Shown here: one piece after another, positions 1 to 14,300 of the stretch | Position numbering within the stretch: position 1 is the stretch's first letter | Layout of the letters: each line of letters starts with the position of its first letter | From: Rosellinia necatrix | Lineage: Eukaryota; Ascomycota; Sordariomycetes; Xylariales; Xylariaceae | DNA length: 64,000 nucleotides | Assembly: GCA_021209875.1 (NCBI GenBank) | Contig: JAGYVD010000005.1 | Coordinates: forward strand, 1,178,001-1,242,000 | Direction of reading: 5' to 3' | The notes under the pieces: generated by a model | What the model was told of the DNA's origin: nothing | Seen by the model: the letters and a program-made list of their open reading frames with translations, nothing else | Database searches by the model: none | Translations under genes and position numbers: made by a program

Positions 1-3000
1 TTAGTCTGTTTAATATATAATATACTTGTAGTCTGTACTATAACAGGTATATAAACGCGTTAATTAAACGTTTGTTCGTATAATTAATAGACCTATTATT
101 AAGCTTAGTTTAGTTTAATATGCTTTTTATTGCTAAATAATTAATAAAAAAAACTATTAAGTCTGCTAAAGCTTTAATTATAGTTCGCAAGCGTTAATAA
201 GTTTAAACTACGTAAACTATTTTTAGTTTAAAAAGTTTATATTTTATTTTTAATTATAATATATAACAACTTAAAAATATTATCGGTAATATTTATATAT
301 TAAAATTATTAATCCTAGTTTTTATATATATTTATTTTTAATATAAAATAATATTATTTTAAAGCTTTTTTAATAAGCTATTTATTTATATATATAATAT
401 TTTTACAAGATTATAATAATAAAATATAATATATAAACATATTAAGTTTTAAAAAGCTTTAAATAATTTTATTTTAGCTATAGTTAGTTTAAAATATATA
501 AACTAATAATATGTTTAACGCTTGTTATAATTATTAACTTTATATTGTTTTATTTTATGTTTTTTATTAAATAACTCTGTTTTATGTTTTTATAAAAGTT
601 TTGCAACTTTAATATAATATAGCAATAATATATAAAGAAATCTTATATTTTTTAAATATTGTTTTAAAGCTTTTAACTAATTTAAAAACTTAAAGTTTTT
701 AAATGCTGCCAGCTGTTCTTTTATTGTTAATATACTTAGAGCGTCTATTTAAAAGCTTAATAATTTTATAAATAAATATATAATAAAAGTTTTTTAAAAA
801 TAAAAAAAAATTTTTATTAAACAATATAAAAATATTATATAAATAAGCTAAATAATTTGTTTTAATGTTTAAAAAATAATATTATTATTAATAAAAGCTT
901 TATAATAATATTTATAAAAGCAAAACAACTTATTTATAAAACGTTAAATATAAGCAGACATATTATAAAATCTTATTAAAGCTACTATTAATTGCTTTAG
1001 TTTTTAAAAACTTATTATTATAAATTAGTTTTAATAATCGGAATAAACTATAAATTAATAAAAAAATACAGTTATGTTTATTATAGTTAGATATTTTTTT
1101 TCTAATTAACGCGATAATTATAAATTATAATAATAACAGGTAGTTGTTTAAAACAGCGATTTTATTTAAAACTTTTAAATTAATTATTAAACGTAAGTAT
1201 AGTTCTTTTTACATATAAGCTATATAATAAAAGTTAAGTATATAAATAAAAAGGACTATTAACTTATTTTATTTTATTTTGCTTATAAAATCTATTAAAT
1301 ATTATATTAACTGTTTTTAATTACATATATTAAAAGATATAATTAAAAATTTAGTTTTATTTATTGTTAATTATTTATTAAAAGATTTTTATCTGTTTTT
1401 TTTAATATATTAATAATACTTTAGTTTTTTAAATATTAAGTATTTTTTTTAACAACTTAAAAATTTCTAATGCTATAATATCTTTTCTTATATAAATAAA
1501 CTGTTTATTTAGGGCTTTAACTTTGTTTTTTTTACTAGGCTTTTTTATACTTAGTATTAACAGAATTTCTTAAATTTTAAGCTTCAGGGCTTTGTCCAGC
1601 TATTTGCCAGCCTCTGCTACAGGCACGTTAGTTATATTAACCTCACCTGTTACGTTTACTATATCGAAAACTTTGTTAGAAAAAAAGCCTTTTAAAAAAA
1701 TTCTATATTATTTTAATATATTAATTATTTTAGCGATCGCGTTAATTTTTGTTCTAGTTAAGTCTAAATACTAAGTTATATTGCGATTTTAATACGTGTT
1801 AATAGTAATAGCTGCAATAATAAAAGTTATTAACACGGGGTCTGCTAATAAATACATGTTTAATAATTTAAATTTATTAAAAATATATATTTTATTTTTA
1901 AATATAAAAATGCTAAAATTAATAATTAACGCAGTATTATAAAACGTGTTAAATAATAAGCCGGTATTAAATAGTAATAAATTAATTATATTTATAGCTT
2001 TAGCTGCTGCTAGGCCTGCAGCTATTATTACAGCTTTTAAAGATTTTTTATATATTTTTAATATTTTTTTAATATAATTATTTTTAAATTATATTTATTT
2101 AAATATTTTTAAAAATAGTTTTAGTTTTAAAAAACAGATTAGCTATTATTACGCTTATAAAAGTTATAAATTTAATTAAAGCTGCTATATTATTTTTTAT
2201 AATAGCTTAAATATAAAATCTCTGTTTTTAATAGTAGTTTATATTTAATTAGTGTTAATATTAATGTTTTAAGCGCTAAAATGATTTTTATACTAAAGTT
2301 ATTTTGTAAACGTATAAGTTTGCTTTAAAAATATTTAAAAAGTATTTTAAAATTTTTATATTTATAAAAGTAACTATATTTAAATTATAATTAATTAATA
2401 CTTTGCAAGTATTTAAAAGTTGCTTTTAATAATATTTTAATATTATTTTTTTTTTATAATTTAAGCCATGTTAATAAATTTTAATAATTATAAAATTTAT
2501 AATTATTATTGTTTAATAAATAGAATTTTAATATAGTTTTTGTTTATATTTAATTTAATTATTTTTAATTTTTTAAATCTGGCCTGTTTATTTTAAAAGT
2601 ATATTTAAATTTGCTTAATAATTGCTTTGTTATTATTAAGCAAATATAGCTTATATTTAAGCTTATAATAATATTTTATTATTAATAAATTTTTAAATAA
2701 TAATTTTAAAATATAAAAATTATTGTTTTTGCTTCTGCTTTTTAAAGTCGTATATTTTATTAAATGTTTTTAAACAGATGATATAATTAATTTATTATCT
2801 GGTTTAGAACTTATAATTTTATTTATTGCAGTATTTTTAATTAGTTTTTTAAAAAGTAATAATTTTTGTATGATTTTTAATATAATATTAAAACGATTAT
2901 ATTTATATAAATATTAAAACAATATATTACGCGATATAAACAATATATTATATTGTTTATAAATATGTTTAGTTAAAAATAATACGTTTTAAATATATTT

Positions 3001-3446
3001 AGCCGGACGTTTGGTATAACGTGTAACGTGTTAACCTTAGTTATATATTAAATTAAACATTTAATTATAATATTTATATAATTAATTATAATCGATTATA
3101 ATAAATATTTTATTATTGTTTAATTTAAAATTAAATAAAACATAAAATAATGTTATGTTTAATATAAACAAATTTAATTTAGCTGTATTAGCATGCTTTT
3201 TTTAATATTGATTATATTTATTTTTGCGTTTATTTCGGCTGTTTTTTTTCTTGCTATTTTTTTTTTTTATTTAGGCTTACGGCTTTTTTTTTTATTTTTA
3301 TTATACTATTTTTTTTTTTGTTTTAATCTGCGTTTTTTAACGCTTATTTTTTAATTGTTAGACTTTTTGTTATAGTTTTAATTATTTTTTTTAATTTATA
3401 AATATTTATTTTTTGCTGCTGTTATTAAAAAAAGCTTTATTTTAAC
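1..3446 (-). mobile_element. Unclassified repeat element, copy 1 (truncated by window edge)
   Basis: The reverse complement of this stretch is colinear with the plus-strand copy that starts near 6,300. The match starts at an AAAATAAAGCTTT block (reverse complement at about 3,425-3,446) and runs to window position 1, which pairs with about 17,014. After three later insertions and their target duplications are removed from the plus copy, the matched lengths agree (about 3.44 kb each). Differences are mostly RIP-type transitions. I do not recognise the family: decay has removed any readable transposase or polymerase. The element continues beyond the left edge. Confidence 0.75.
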
Positions 3447-6086
3447 AACTTAAATTATATATTTAGCTAAAGTATTTTTTATGTTAAGCGCTAATAAGTA
3501 TTATTTAATTTTAAAGTTTATATTAGTTTATATTATAATTATAACACTGTGTTAATTTTTATTATTAGCGTTTAAAGTTTTTATAGCTTAAATATATTTT
3601 AGTTTTTTTTATATAAACGTAGTAAAAGCTGTATTTTATTATATAATATTTTTTAATAATAATTTAGTTTAAATAAAACGTTTTGTTGCTACAGCAGGTT
3701 ATATATTAAATTAAGTAGTTATTTTATTTAAAATAACGTTTAATTTTATATTTTAAGCTTAAGTTATTAATTAATAATTAGTTTATTATTTTATTATAAA
3801 ACTGCTGATTTTTTAATAATATTTAAAATATAATCAAGATTTATTAAGCATTTTGCTCCGCTACTTCTAAATCTTTAAAAAACGAATTAATTTTTTTTAC
3901 GAAATAAAATACGTTAATAAAAATAAGCTTATTTTTATTAGCTATTATTTTTATATTGTTTTTGTTTTTTTTATTTAAGTTAAACTAGTTAATATTAGCT
4001 TGTTTTATATAATTATTATATAACGAAAAAATAAAATTATTAAACGTTTAATGTTTTTTTTTTTAATTTTTTTATTTATACTTATAATTATTTTTGCTAC
4101 TTTAACCGTTTTAGTTAAAAAGTTGTTTTAAAGGTTTTTTTTTATTACTGCTTTTTTTATTGTTTATATTTAAGCTATTTAAATCGTTAAAATTATTGTT
4201 TAATAGAAGTAGTTTTAATAGGTTTTTATTACCTGTTAAATGTTATAGTCTTAAAGGTGTTATAACAAAAAATGTTATAAATATATGTTTAAACTAATAT
4301 AAAATAAAAAACTTTATATATTGTTATACTGCTTTAGTAAGCAAGGCTTTTATTAATAGGTATATAGCTTGTGTTTTAAAACAGACTATTAAAGTAATAA
4401 GTATAAGTGCTGCTATTAAAACTTATGCTAGTTTTATTAAAAGCATTAAAATAAATAATTTAAGTAATAGTTTTAATGCTAGTATAGCTGCAGTTAAGTA
4501 TTAATAATTAAAATATTAAAATTAAACAAGTAATACTGCTGTATATTTAGTTATGTTTAACGCAGCTTTAAATAACTAATTAATAGCATAATAGAATATT
4601 TTAAAAACTAAAGTTTTTATATCGGCTGGCATTCTAGTATTTTTTAATTATTATATTAGTTAATTAATTATTTTTGCTGCTTTAGTATTTTTAGCATGTT
4701 TTTTTGTTTTAATTATATTATTTTTTAGTTTATTATATTAATTTTATAAAAAGTCTATAGCTGAAATAAACGATTTTAAAGCTTGCTTGTTTAGTTTAAA
4801 TTTTAATTTTTAATTTTATAATTTAAATTGTTATTACTGTAACAGTTTATTTATATTTTTAGTAATATAGTTTTAAAACTATTTATTTTTTTATAAAAAT
4901 TAAAAACTGTTATAGTTGTTAAACATTGTTTTTTAGCTTTAAATTAAGCAATAATTTTAAAGTTTTTATTAAATTTTTATTAATTTTATATTATTTTTTA
5001 AACAGGTTTAAAATATAAACCTACGATTTTTATTATTGCTTAATTTAAACTTGTTATTAAATTTATTTTAAACTATATTTTTTTTTTAATATAAAATATT
5101 TAATATTTATAGTTTTAGTTTTTAATTTTATATAAATTAAAAAATGCTAGCTTAATAAACTTAAGTTTTAACAGTAAAAATAACGTTTTTTTATATTATT
5201 TTTAAAACTAATAGCTTAAGTTAGATTATATTAAAGCTAAAGATTTTTCTGTTTTTATAAGTTTTAAAGTTAAATTTTTAATTATTAAAACTATTTTAAA
5301 TTTTTAAATGCTAAAAATTTTAAGTCGGTTTTACGTTTTAATATATTAATAATTATTAAATAAGTTAATAATAAAATAAATATATATAGGTCGTTTTATA
5401 ATTAAGCTAATAAATATTATTAATTATTTTATAAATTTATATTTATATATATATTTTAAAACAAAATTAAATTTTAAAATTAAAAATAAAATAAAAAGTA
5501 TGATCAGATAGTGCTAAAATTTATATGCTTATTAAAAACCTGACATAAGCTTTTAAAAAGTAAAGCTAGTAATAATTATGTTTAAAATATATAATTATTA
5601 TTATTTAAATATAATACTAATTAAAATTTAAAAAATAATTAATTATAATATTATAGTTGTTAAATATTTAATACTAAGATAATTAAAGTTTAAAAAAACA
5701 ATAGATTATTTTAATATATTAGTAGCTAGATGTAATAATATATAAACAACTAATAATTTAAACTGTTTAAAATATAATATAAAATTAAATTTAGTTGTTA
5801 TTATAATATTTTTCTGTTTTTATACTAATAAAAATAAAATAATTAATAAGCTGACGCAAGATATGTTAAATTAATTAATTAATTAAATTTATAAGTTAAT
5901 AAACATTAGTAAATTTTGCTAGCAACAGCTAAGCTTAAAAACTAATAGTTCTACTTTTTTTAATAAATAGCGCTGTTTAAAATATAAAAAAAAGTTATAT
6001 CGGGGGTTAAATATACGCGGACGTTAAAAAATTAAGCGTGTTTTATTTACCGGCATAAAAAAAATAGACTAAAGTATAAAGTCGTG
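3447..6086. repeat. AT-rich relic, no recognisable feature
   Basis: RIP-like AT-rich sequence between copy 1 and the palindromic island. I found no open frame, LTR pair or intact terminal repeat. It is probably further transposon debris, but no family can be named. Confidence 0.6.
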
Positions 6087-6300
6087 TGATTACAGGACTT
6101 ACCGCACTATTTAGTAAGGTTTACTAGGGGTAGTGTGGTTAAGTCTGTAAAAGTGTGATGTAGAATTAAGGAAGGAAGGGCTTCTGGTCCCGCAGGGACC
6201 AGAAGCCTTAGGCTAGTACCTTATCTAATCTATACAATCCTTATCTAGCTAGCTGCGCTAGCTAGATAAGGAGCCCCCCTCTTCCTGACTGTGTTATAAC
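6087..6300 (+). repeat. Palindrome-rich element, copy A
   Basis: A GC-richer island holds three nested inverted repeats. An imperfect pair of about 25 bp joins GTGATTACAGGACTTACCGC (6,090) to AGTGTGGTTAAGTCTGTAAA (6,131). A perfect pair GGCTTCTGGTCCC / GGGACCAGAAGCC is separated by GCA (6,178-6,206). A perfect 15-bp pair CCTTATCTAGCTAGC / GCTAGCTAGATAAGG is separated by TGC (6,239-6,271). A decayed inverted copy lies at 18,766-18,935. It could be a foldback or MITE-type element, or the long terminal inverted repeat of the larger element whose plus copy starts right after it. The outer boundaries are approximate. Confidence 0.65.
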
Positions 6301-7248
6301 TTAAATCGCTAAAATAAAGCTTTTATTAATAGCAGCAGCAAAAAACAAATATTTGCAAATTAAAAAAAATAATTAGAATTATAACAAAAAATCTAACAAT
6401 TAAAAAAATAAGCGTTAAAAAAACGTAGATTAAAACAAAAATTAAAAAAAATAGTATAATAAAAACAAAAAAAAAAATTGTAAGCTTAAATAAAAAAAAA
6501 AAAAATAATAAAAAAAAACAGCTAAAATAAACGCAAAAATAAATATAATCGCTATTAAAAAAAACGCGTTAATATAGCTAAATCAGATTTATTTATATTA
6601 AATATAATATTATTTTATATTTTATTTAATTTTAAATTAAATAATAATAAAACGTTTATTATAATTAATTATAACTAATTATATAAATATTATAATTAAA
6701 TGTTTAATTTAATATATAACTAGGGTTAATATATTATATATTATATTAAACGTTTAGCTAAATATATTTAAAACGTATTATTTTTAATTAAATATATTTA
6801 TAAGCAATATAATATATTATTTATATTATATAATATATTGTTTTAATATTTATATAAATATAATCGCTTTAATATTATATTAAAAATCATGCAAAATTAT
6901 TACTTTTTAAAAAAACTAATTAAAAATACCGTAATAAATAAAATTATAAGTTTTAAACTAAATAATAAATTAATTATATTATTTATTTAAAAATATTTAA
7001 TAAAATATATAATTTTAAAAAACAGAAATAAAAACAATAATTTTTATATTTTAAAATTATTATTTAAAAATCTACTAATAGCAAAATATTATTATAAATT
7101 TAAATATAAGCTGCATTTATTTAATAATAATAAAATAATTATTAAGCAAATTTAAACATATTTTTAAAAATAAATAGACCAGATTTAAAAAATTAAAATA
7201 ATTAAATTAAATATAAATAAAAAGCTATACTAAAATTTTATATATTAA

Positions 7249-7451
7249 TGAGAGGTGCACCATGGGGGTGTAAAGTGTGTATTATAAAAGATGAAGAACT
7301 AGCAAATCTAGGCTAAGCTAAAGTTTTACCTAGGTGTGGGCTAGGGCCCACATACATGGGGCTAGGCCCAATTAGGTTGTGCCTGTGGCCACGGGCCATA
7401 GCACCCCAAGCGAGGGGCTTATGTAAGCGCTCCCTCTACGCGCGCGTATTA
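7249..7451. mobile_element. Solo-LTR-like insert 1 (203 bp)
   Basis: A moderately GC-rich island starts with TGAGAGGTGCACCATGGGGG and ends ...GCGCGTATTA, a TG...CA-type end with CA decayed to TA. It is flanked by ATTAA on both sides (7,244-7,248 and 7,452-7,456). The homologous stretch of copy 1 carries a single ATTAA and no insert, which fixes the boundaries. The second insert at 16,694 starts similarly (TGAGAAG..GGTATGAGGGT) and has a similar size, so the two may be one LTR family. It is much less decayed than its surroundings. Confidence 0.7.
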
Positions 7452-7963
7452 ATTAAGTAATAATAATTATAAATTTTATAATTATTAAAATTTATTAATA
7501 CAGCTTAAATTATAAAAAAAATATTAAAATATTATTAAAAGCAACTTTTAAATATTTATAAAATATTAATTAATTATAGTTTAAACGCGGTTATTTTTAT
7601 AAATATTAAAAATTTTAAAATACTTTTTAAATATTTTTAAAACAAACTTATATGTTTATAAAATAATTTTAATATAAAAATTATTTTAACGCTTAAAATA
7701 TTAATATTAGTACTAGCTAAACATAAACTGCTATTAAAAAATAAAACTTTATATTTAAACTATTATAAAAAATAATATAACAGTTTTAATTAAATCTATA
7801 ACTTCTGTAAGCGTAATAATAGCTAATTTATTTTTAAAACTAAAACTATTTTTAAAATACTTAAATAAATATAATTTAAAAAATTATATTAAAAAAAAAA
7901 ATTAAAAATATATAAAATTTTTTTTTAAAAGCTGTAATAATAACTGCAGGTTTAGCAGCAGCT

Positions 7964-8233
7964 TGTGATAGCTGCAATAACGGCAGTTGGAACGATGCCT
8001 AACTATACCTATGTATTAGAAAAAAAAACTAAAGTTAAAAAAAAAAGAAAACTATATACAGGGCTAACGGCCGGAATTTTTACTTGTATATATTACTGGC
8101 TATTTACTATATAACTAGCCTATTTATTATATTTATTATTTTATACCTGTACTTGCTTAGCTAAGTAGCTAATTAAAGATCGACTGGCCAGCCGGCTAAT
8201 TAAAGATCGCTATTATAGCTGTAAGCTATAACA
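7964..8233 (-). repeat. LTR (3' LTR of the minus-strand element)
   Basis: 270-bp direct repeat of 14,543-14,812. On plus it starts TGTGATAGCTGC and ends GTAAGCTATAACA. It is preceded by target duplication CAGCT. Confidence 0.9.
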
Positions 8234-10859
8234 ATCCCTTTTCTGCAAAAAAACTTAGCCTAAGTTTTTAGCTGCGCGTAGGGCTAAAAATATATTAAGC
8301 TAATTTTTAAGTCGTTTATACCACGCGTGAGGTTTAAACTAGCGACTTTTAAATTAACACTTTTAAGCAGTAAAAAAATACTTTTAACGTATATAATTAA
8401 TTAAAATCTAAAAGTTTTTAATTTTTAGTTTTTATTTATTGTATTAATTAGTTAATTCTTACTTAGTTTATTTTTTAATTAAGTTATTTATTATGCTATC
8501 TACGCTGTATTTATAACTTTAGCTGTATTTTGTTTTATAATATATTATTATTATTATACGCTTTAGCAAATATATTTTTTTTAGCCGTTTTAATCTACTT
8601 TTATAATTGCTTTAGCGGCCCTGCTTTTTCTAAATATTTTTTATAGTATTTTTTTAGCTTAATTAAAACGTTTTTTAAATTAGCTGCCAGATATTAATTA
8701 TTGTTATATTTTTAGCTTGTTTATAACATTTTATAAAACAATTTTTTTTTTTAAATTTTTAATAACAGGATTTTTTTTACTTTTTATTTTTTTTTTTCTA
8801 GCGCTTCGTCGATTATTTTTTTTTTTAGTCGGAGTATTTTTTATTTAAGCAGCAGGTCGTTTATATATTTTTATAATTGCTTAGCATAAAATTAATAGCT
8901 TTTTTATTATATTGCTAACAGTTTTAGCTTAAATATATTAAAACGATCGGTTTAAATATTAATAATTTTATAAGCTTGTTATATTATTAAATAATTTAAT
9001 TTATTATTAAAATAATTGGTCTGTTTTTTTTTTATAATATAAACATATAGTTTTTAACTATAAAATTTAAGTCCTGTTAATATTTATTAGCTTATATAAT
9101 TATTTATTTTACGTTTTTGCATTTATATTTTGCTTTTTAATATAATCGCGGATTTTTTACAAATATTTATACTTTTTTAAAACAGCTTTTTTAATTAGTT
9201 TTTTTATAATTGTTTTATTTTTATTTAAGCTTTTAATTAAACGTTATATTTATCAGCTTTTTATTAGCACTTTTTTAAAAATAGTTTTTTAAAGCTTTAT
9301 AAAATAAAAATGCTTAAACCGCGTTTAAAGCTAGTAGTACTTTTAATTAGTTTTTTTAAAAATAATTAACGTATAATCGCAGCTTTTAATTTATTTATTA
9401 ATATATTATTTTTATTTGTTTTATTAATTAATAATGTTCTGCTGCAAAAAATCTAGTTTTATATTATATATTTTTAATAGCTTGTTTATAAAATCAGCAA
9501 TAAATTATTTTTTTGTTGCTAACTATTATTTTAACTATTTATATATTTAATAAAAACTTTTATAATATATTTTAGCAGCATTTTTATTATTATAGATTTT
9601 TGCATATAGTTGTTTATATTAATTTTAATAATTTATTAATTATATAAAAATTATATTATTTTTATATTTATTTTTAAAAAACTTTTAAAATCGACTATTA
9701 TATATTATTAAATATATTCTAGTATTAGTAATAAAGTCAGCTTTTTAATGTTTTATTATAAAAACTTTTATAAAGCAGCAAAAATAGTTTATTATATATT
9801 AGTTAATTTTATAGTATAGCTTTAGCTATTAATAACGTTAAAATATTAAACGTTTTATTTTTTTATAACTTAAATATGCTATTGCTAGTTTTACGTAAAC
9901 TTTTTTAATTATTTAAGTCTATAGGTTATTTAATTTAAAAACAACTAGTTTTTTTTTATATAACAACAGGTTTTCTAGTATTAATTAATTAAAGTCTTTG
10001 TTAGCCCAGGCTTTTTTTTAATATTTGTTTAAACTAATGTTATATTAATTTACTTTTAATATTATGTTTATAAGTACTACTTTTAATAATAATAAAAATA
10101 TAATATTTTTATAATATATATTTTATATATATTTTTTATTTTAAAAGTTGCCGGCTTAAAAAGCTATAGTTTTTTATTTATTTTTCTGTTGTTTTTATAT
10201 TTTTAAATCTTCCGTCGGTTTAAAAAAATATCTGCTATTATATTTTTTAATTTTAAACGATATATAATATTAAAGTTATAATATATAATCAGCTCGGCTT
10301 ATTTAGCTTGTTTTAAATTCAGGATTTTTTTTACGCTGAAATATTTTAATACAACGTAATTTATAATAATTAAAAACAGCTATAATTATTACAAGCTTAT
10401 TAACTCTGCTTTTTAATATAATAGTTTTTTAACAACAGCTAATATTTTTTTGTTATAAATGCTATAGTTTAATTCTATGTTATAAAAAATTTTTAAATAA
10501 AATATAACTAGCTGCTACAGGTTGTTTACTGTTTTTTGTTATAACAGCACGCCGGCTGTTATTTTATTAAACATGTTTATTTTTATTTATGTTTTATTTT
10601 TATAATTAAAATATTTTAATACTAATATATTAGTTAGCCTGTTTTTAATATTTTAAACATATTTTAATAAGCTTTTAATTATATTAAGTTAGCTTTTATA
10701 TAAATTAAATTATTTAATAGTTTTATTATTTAATTATATTTTTAAATAAACTTTTATAAAAGTTATAAAAGCTTAAAACAAGCGTATTTTTTTAATAGCG
10801 CTTTTTTTTTTAAGCGTTTTTAGCTAAAAATAATTTTAACTTTATTAAAGTTAACTTTT

Positions 10860-11340
10860 ATTTTTTAGTTTTAATAATAAATTTAAAAACTTGGTTTTTT
10901 ATATAAAATTTATATTTTTTAAGTTAGCTTATAATTTTGTTTTTTAAAACGTTATAATATTTTATCGATATAATATTAATATTTTAGTTTATTATTTAAA
11001 TAAATTAGGATATTATTAATATAAGCTATATAAAAATATTTAAATATTTTTATAATATATTATTAATATACTTTTAAAAAGTGGCTGGCTTATTAATTAA
11101 TTTAAAAATAATATTTTAAACTAATAAGCTTTATATTAGGTTTAAAAACGGTTAATTTTTATTTTTTTTATAATATAAATATAATAGAACGTTTATTTAA
11201 TATTAATTTTTATAAATATTTTAGCCTGTATTATATAAGCTAATATTTTTTTAATCAGCGGTAATAAGTAGCGGTTTTTTTAAGTTAAAATATTTAATTT
11301 TTTATAATTAACGTATAAACATAAAAACCTGTTGCTTTTA
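10860..11340 (-). pseudogene. Reverse transcriptase relic of the LTR element (pol)
   Basis: On minus, conceptual translation still shows the landmark order of a Ty3/mdg4-type reverse transcriptase. A block reading NYKKLN...KNRYLLPLI (about 11,245-11,325), where functional members have a DYRGLN...KNRYPLPLI motif, is followed downstream by AYINNILIY (11,000-11,026), where the catalytic motif is YxDD. The Asp-to-Asn changes are GAT-to-AAT transitions, as RIP produces. In-frame stops lie between the motifs, so the gene is dead. RNase H and integrase probably lie at lower coordinates but I could not read them. Confidence 0.8.
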
Positions 11341-14300
11341 CGTGTAAAAAATACAAAGGCTGCTTAAAAAGCCAGCGTAAGTTTTATAAATTTTTTTGCT
11401 AAGTTGTTATAAATATATTGTTAATATGTTTTAGCTTTTTTAAATAATATTTTATATAAAAAGCTATATTTTAATAATTTTAGGTTTTAATTTAGCGTTA
11501 AACAATAATTAACTTTTAGTTTATATAAAAACAGGTCGTTTAAAACAGCTTTTAAAAAAACATTTAAATATTTATAATAAGCTTTTAAAACGATCTATAA
11601 TAAGCTTTTTTAATTTTATTTTATTTTTATTTAATAGTTTGTTTTAAGTTTTTATTTTTATGTTTTATTATTTTATTAATTTTATATAACGTGGTTATAT
11701 TATAATATATTATATTGTTTTATTATAACGCTATATTAAAACTACAGCTTTAATAATTATAATTTTTATAAGTTAATATTTATATTATTTAATAACGTTT
11801 TATTAAAGTTAGTACAACTTTTAAACATTTTTTTAAACAGAGTTTCTGTTTTTAATTTAGTTTTTACTATTTTTAAAATTAAGTTAATATTTCTATTTTT
11901 GCTTAATATTTTTTTATTTTATATATTTTTATATAGTTTTATTTTTTATTTAAAATAACTATTAATTTTAACGCTTTAAAATAACTATTAAAATAAGTTT
12001 AAAAAAGCTTTTTAAATTTATATTATTTATAATCAGCTTAATTTTTAGCTAAATAATCTTCTGCTATATTTAGCTTAAAATGTTTTAATTTTGCAGCTTT
12101 TTTTTTTGCTGCTTCTAATTAAATCGCTTATTTTTACGTTTTTTAATTTTATAGTTTATTAGCTTTTTTTTTTAAACGACGTTTTTTTAATGTTTAAAAT
12201 GTTTTAATAAATCGCCTGCTTTATTTATTAAAATTTTAAAAGCTTAATATTCTAATTTTTAGTTATTTAAAAACAAAAATTGTTTACGTAAAAAATTTAT
12301 TAACACGTTATAATAATTATAATATTTTTTTCCGATAATTACGTCGTATTTTATATTAATTATAATTAAAAAGGCTTTTTATACTGTTTTTTTTTATATT
12401 TTAAAATATGCTTTTAAAGCCAGGTCTACTTATTAAATTAAATTGCTGTTATATTTAGCGATAATAGCTAGTTTAAAGCTTGTTATAGTTTTAAATCTTA
12501 AATATTTTATTATTTAAACAGTAAAAGTTATACTAATTAAAATATATATGTTTGTTTTTATATTAATTAAAGCTTTAATAAACAATATAAGTTTATTATT
12601 TATTATAATATAATTTATAAAAACAGGTTTTTTTTTAAAATGTTTTTTAAAAAATTAAACGGGATTTTTTTATATTATATTATATTAAATGCTAATATTT
12701 TCTGCTTAAAAAAAAAGTTTATTTATTTTAAGCTGTTTTTTTTTTTTGTTTATATTTTTTATTTCTGCATAATTTATTTTTATAGTTTTTATAAAAATAA
12801 CGCTAACGTATATATTATTTAATTAGTCGAAATTATTTTTATAAAAACAATTATTGCTGCAATATTTTTGTTTATAATAAATAAAATATTTGTTTTTTAA
12901 AATAAAAGCTTTAAACTAGTTTAATTTTAGTTTAGCATAAATTTTTGTTTTATTTTTTGTTTATTTAATAATAGCAACGCTTTTATTGTTGTTTTTTAAT
13001 ATATAAGCGCTTTTAAATTAAAAACTACTTCGGGCAGCCTAAGTTAAAGTTTTTTCTAGCTTTTTTTTTTCTAGATTTTTTTTTTTTTATAAAGCTTTGT
13101 TTTAAATAAAGTTTTTTTGCTGCTAATAATTATATAACTATATATATTTATAATAAGCAGTAAAATTTACTATATTATTATATAGTTTGTTTATATAAAA
13201 CTTATTTAAACGTTTAAATAATTTATTATATATATTTTATTTAAAATTTTTAAGTTAATTTATATTATATTAGCTTATTAAGCAAACTTAATATAAAACA
13301 AAATAAACTTATTGCTTACGGTTATTTTTAAGTTTTAATACTTAATTTTAGCTTTTTATATTTATTAAAATTATTATAAAATAAAAAAATAGTTTAAAAC
13401 TTTTAGCTAGTTTTTAGTATTAGTTCGCTATAGTTATTAATAATAAACAATATAAAGTTTTTAAAGCTTTACTTTTTATACAGCTAGTAATATAATTAAT
13501 TTTTTTTAATTCGTACTAAAAATAATTGCTATTTTTAATAAGTTTATTTTTTAAAAGCATAAATTAATGCTTAAATTTTATTTTTAATTTATTATTTATT
13601 AGTTTTTTGTTTATAAAAACCAGTAGTTCTGCAGTTTTAAAAGTTAACTTTAATCTTTTTTTAATATATTATAAGTTAAAAATGCCTAAGTCTAGCTTAA
13701 ATATAGTTTTTTAGCAACTATTAAATATTCTGTTTATTTAAGCAGACATTATAACAATCTAGTTTTTTAAAATTTTAATTTTTTTATTTGTTTTAATTAA
13801 AACGTAATTTAAGTTAGCTTTAACTTTTTTATTTTATAAGCTAAACTAGTTTATTTAATATAATATTTATATAAAATTATTATTTGTTTTATTTATTAAG
13901 TTAATAATATTTTTAAAATATTTTAAACAGTATTAATAAATAACAAGCAGTGTTTAAATTTATAATATATTTTTTTAAAATAGTTATAAATTAGTTTTAT
14001 AAACTACTAAAAGTTTATAAAGCTATTTTATAATAAAAATACACGTTTTTTTTTAAGCGTTATTGCTATAAATACTACTTTTAGTTGTTTATTAATAATA
14101 AAATAAGCTATATTAGTTTTTATTTATTTTATAAAGTTTTTATAAAGTTTTATAAAAACTAACTGCATGCAAGCTTTAATTATTATTTTAAGCGGTATAA
14201 TTTTAATATAAAAATATTAATAAGTTTGTTTTTTTTTGCTTTTGTTTTTATTATAACTATTATTTTTATATTTAAAACGTTCTGCTGTATTAATATTATT

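Noticed and set aside
1592..1774. 60-codon frame in the AT-rich block
   Set aside because: Antisense to copy 1 of the unclassified element and without homologue-like features. Decayed repeat.
6087..6300. Palindromic island as an LTR of the host element
   Set aside because: Its partner is inverted rather than direct and no TG...CA boundary with target duplication is visible.
12640..12822. Phe/Tyr-rich 60-codon frame
   Set aside because: Composition follows the T-rich plus strand of the dead retrotransposon interior.
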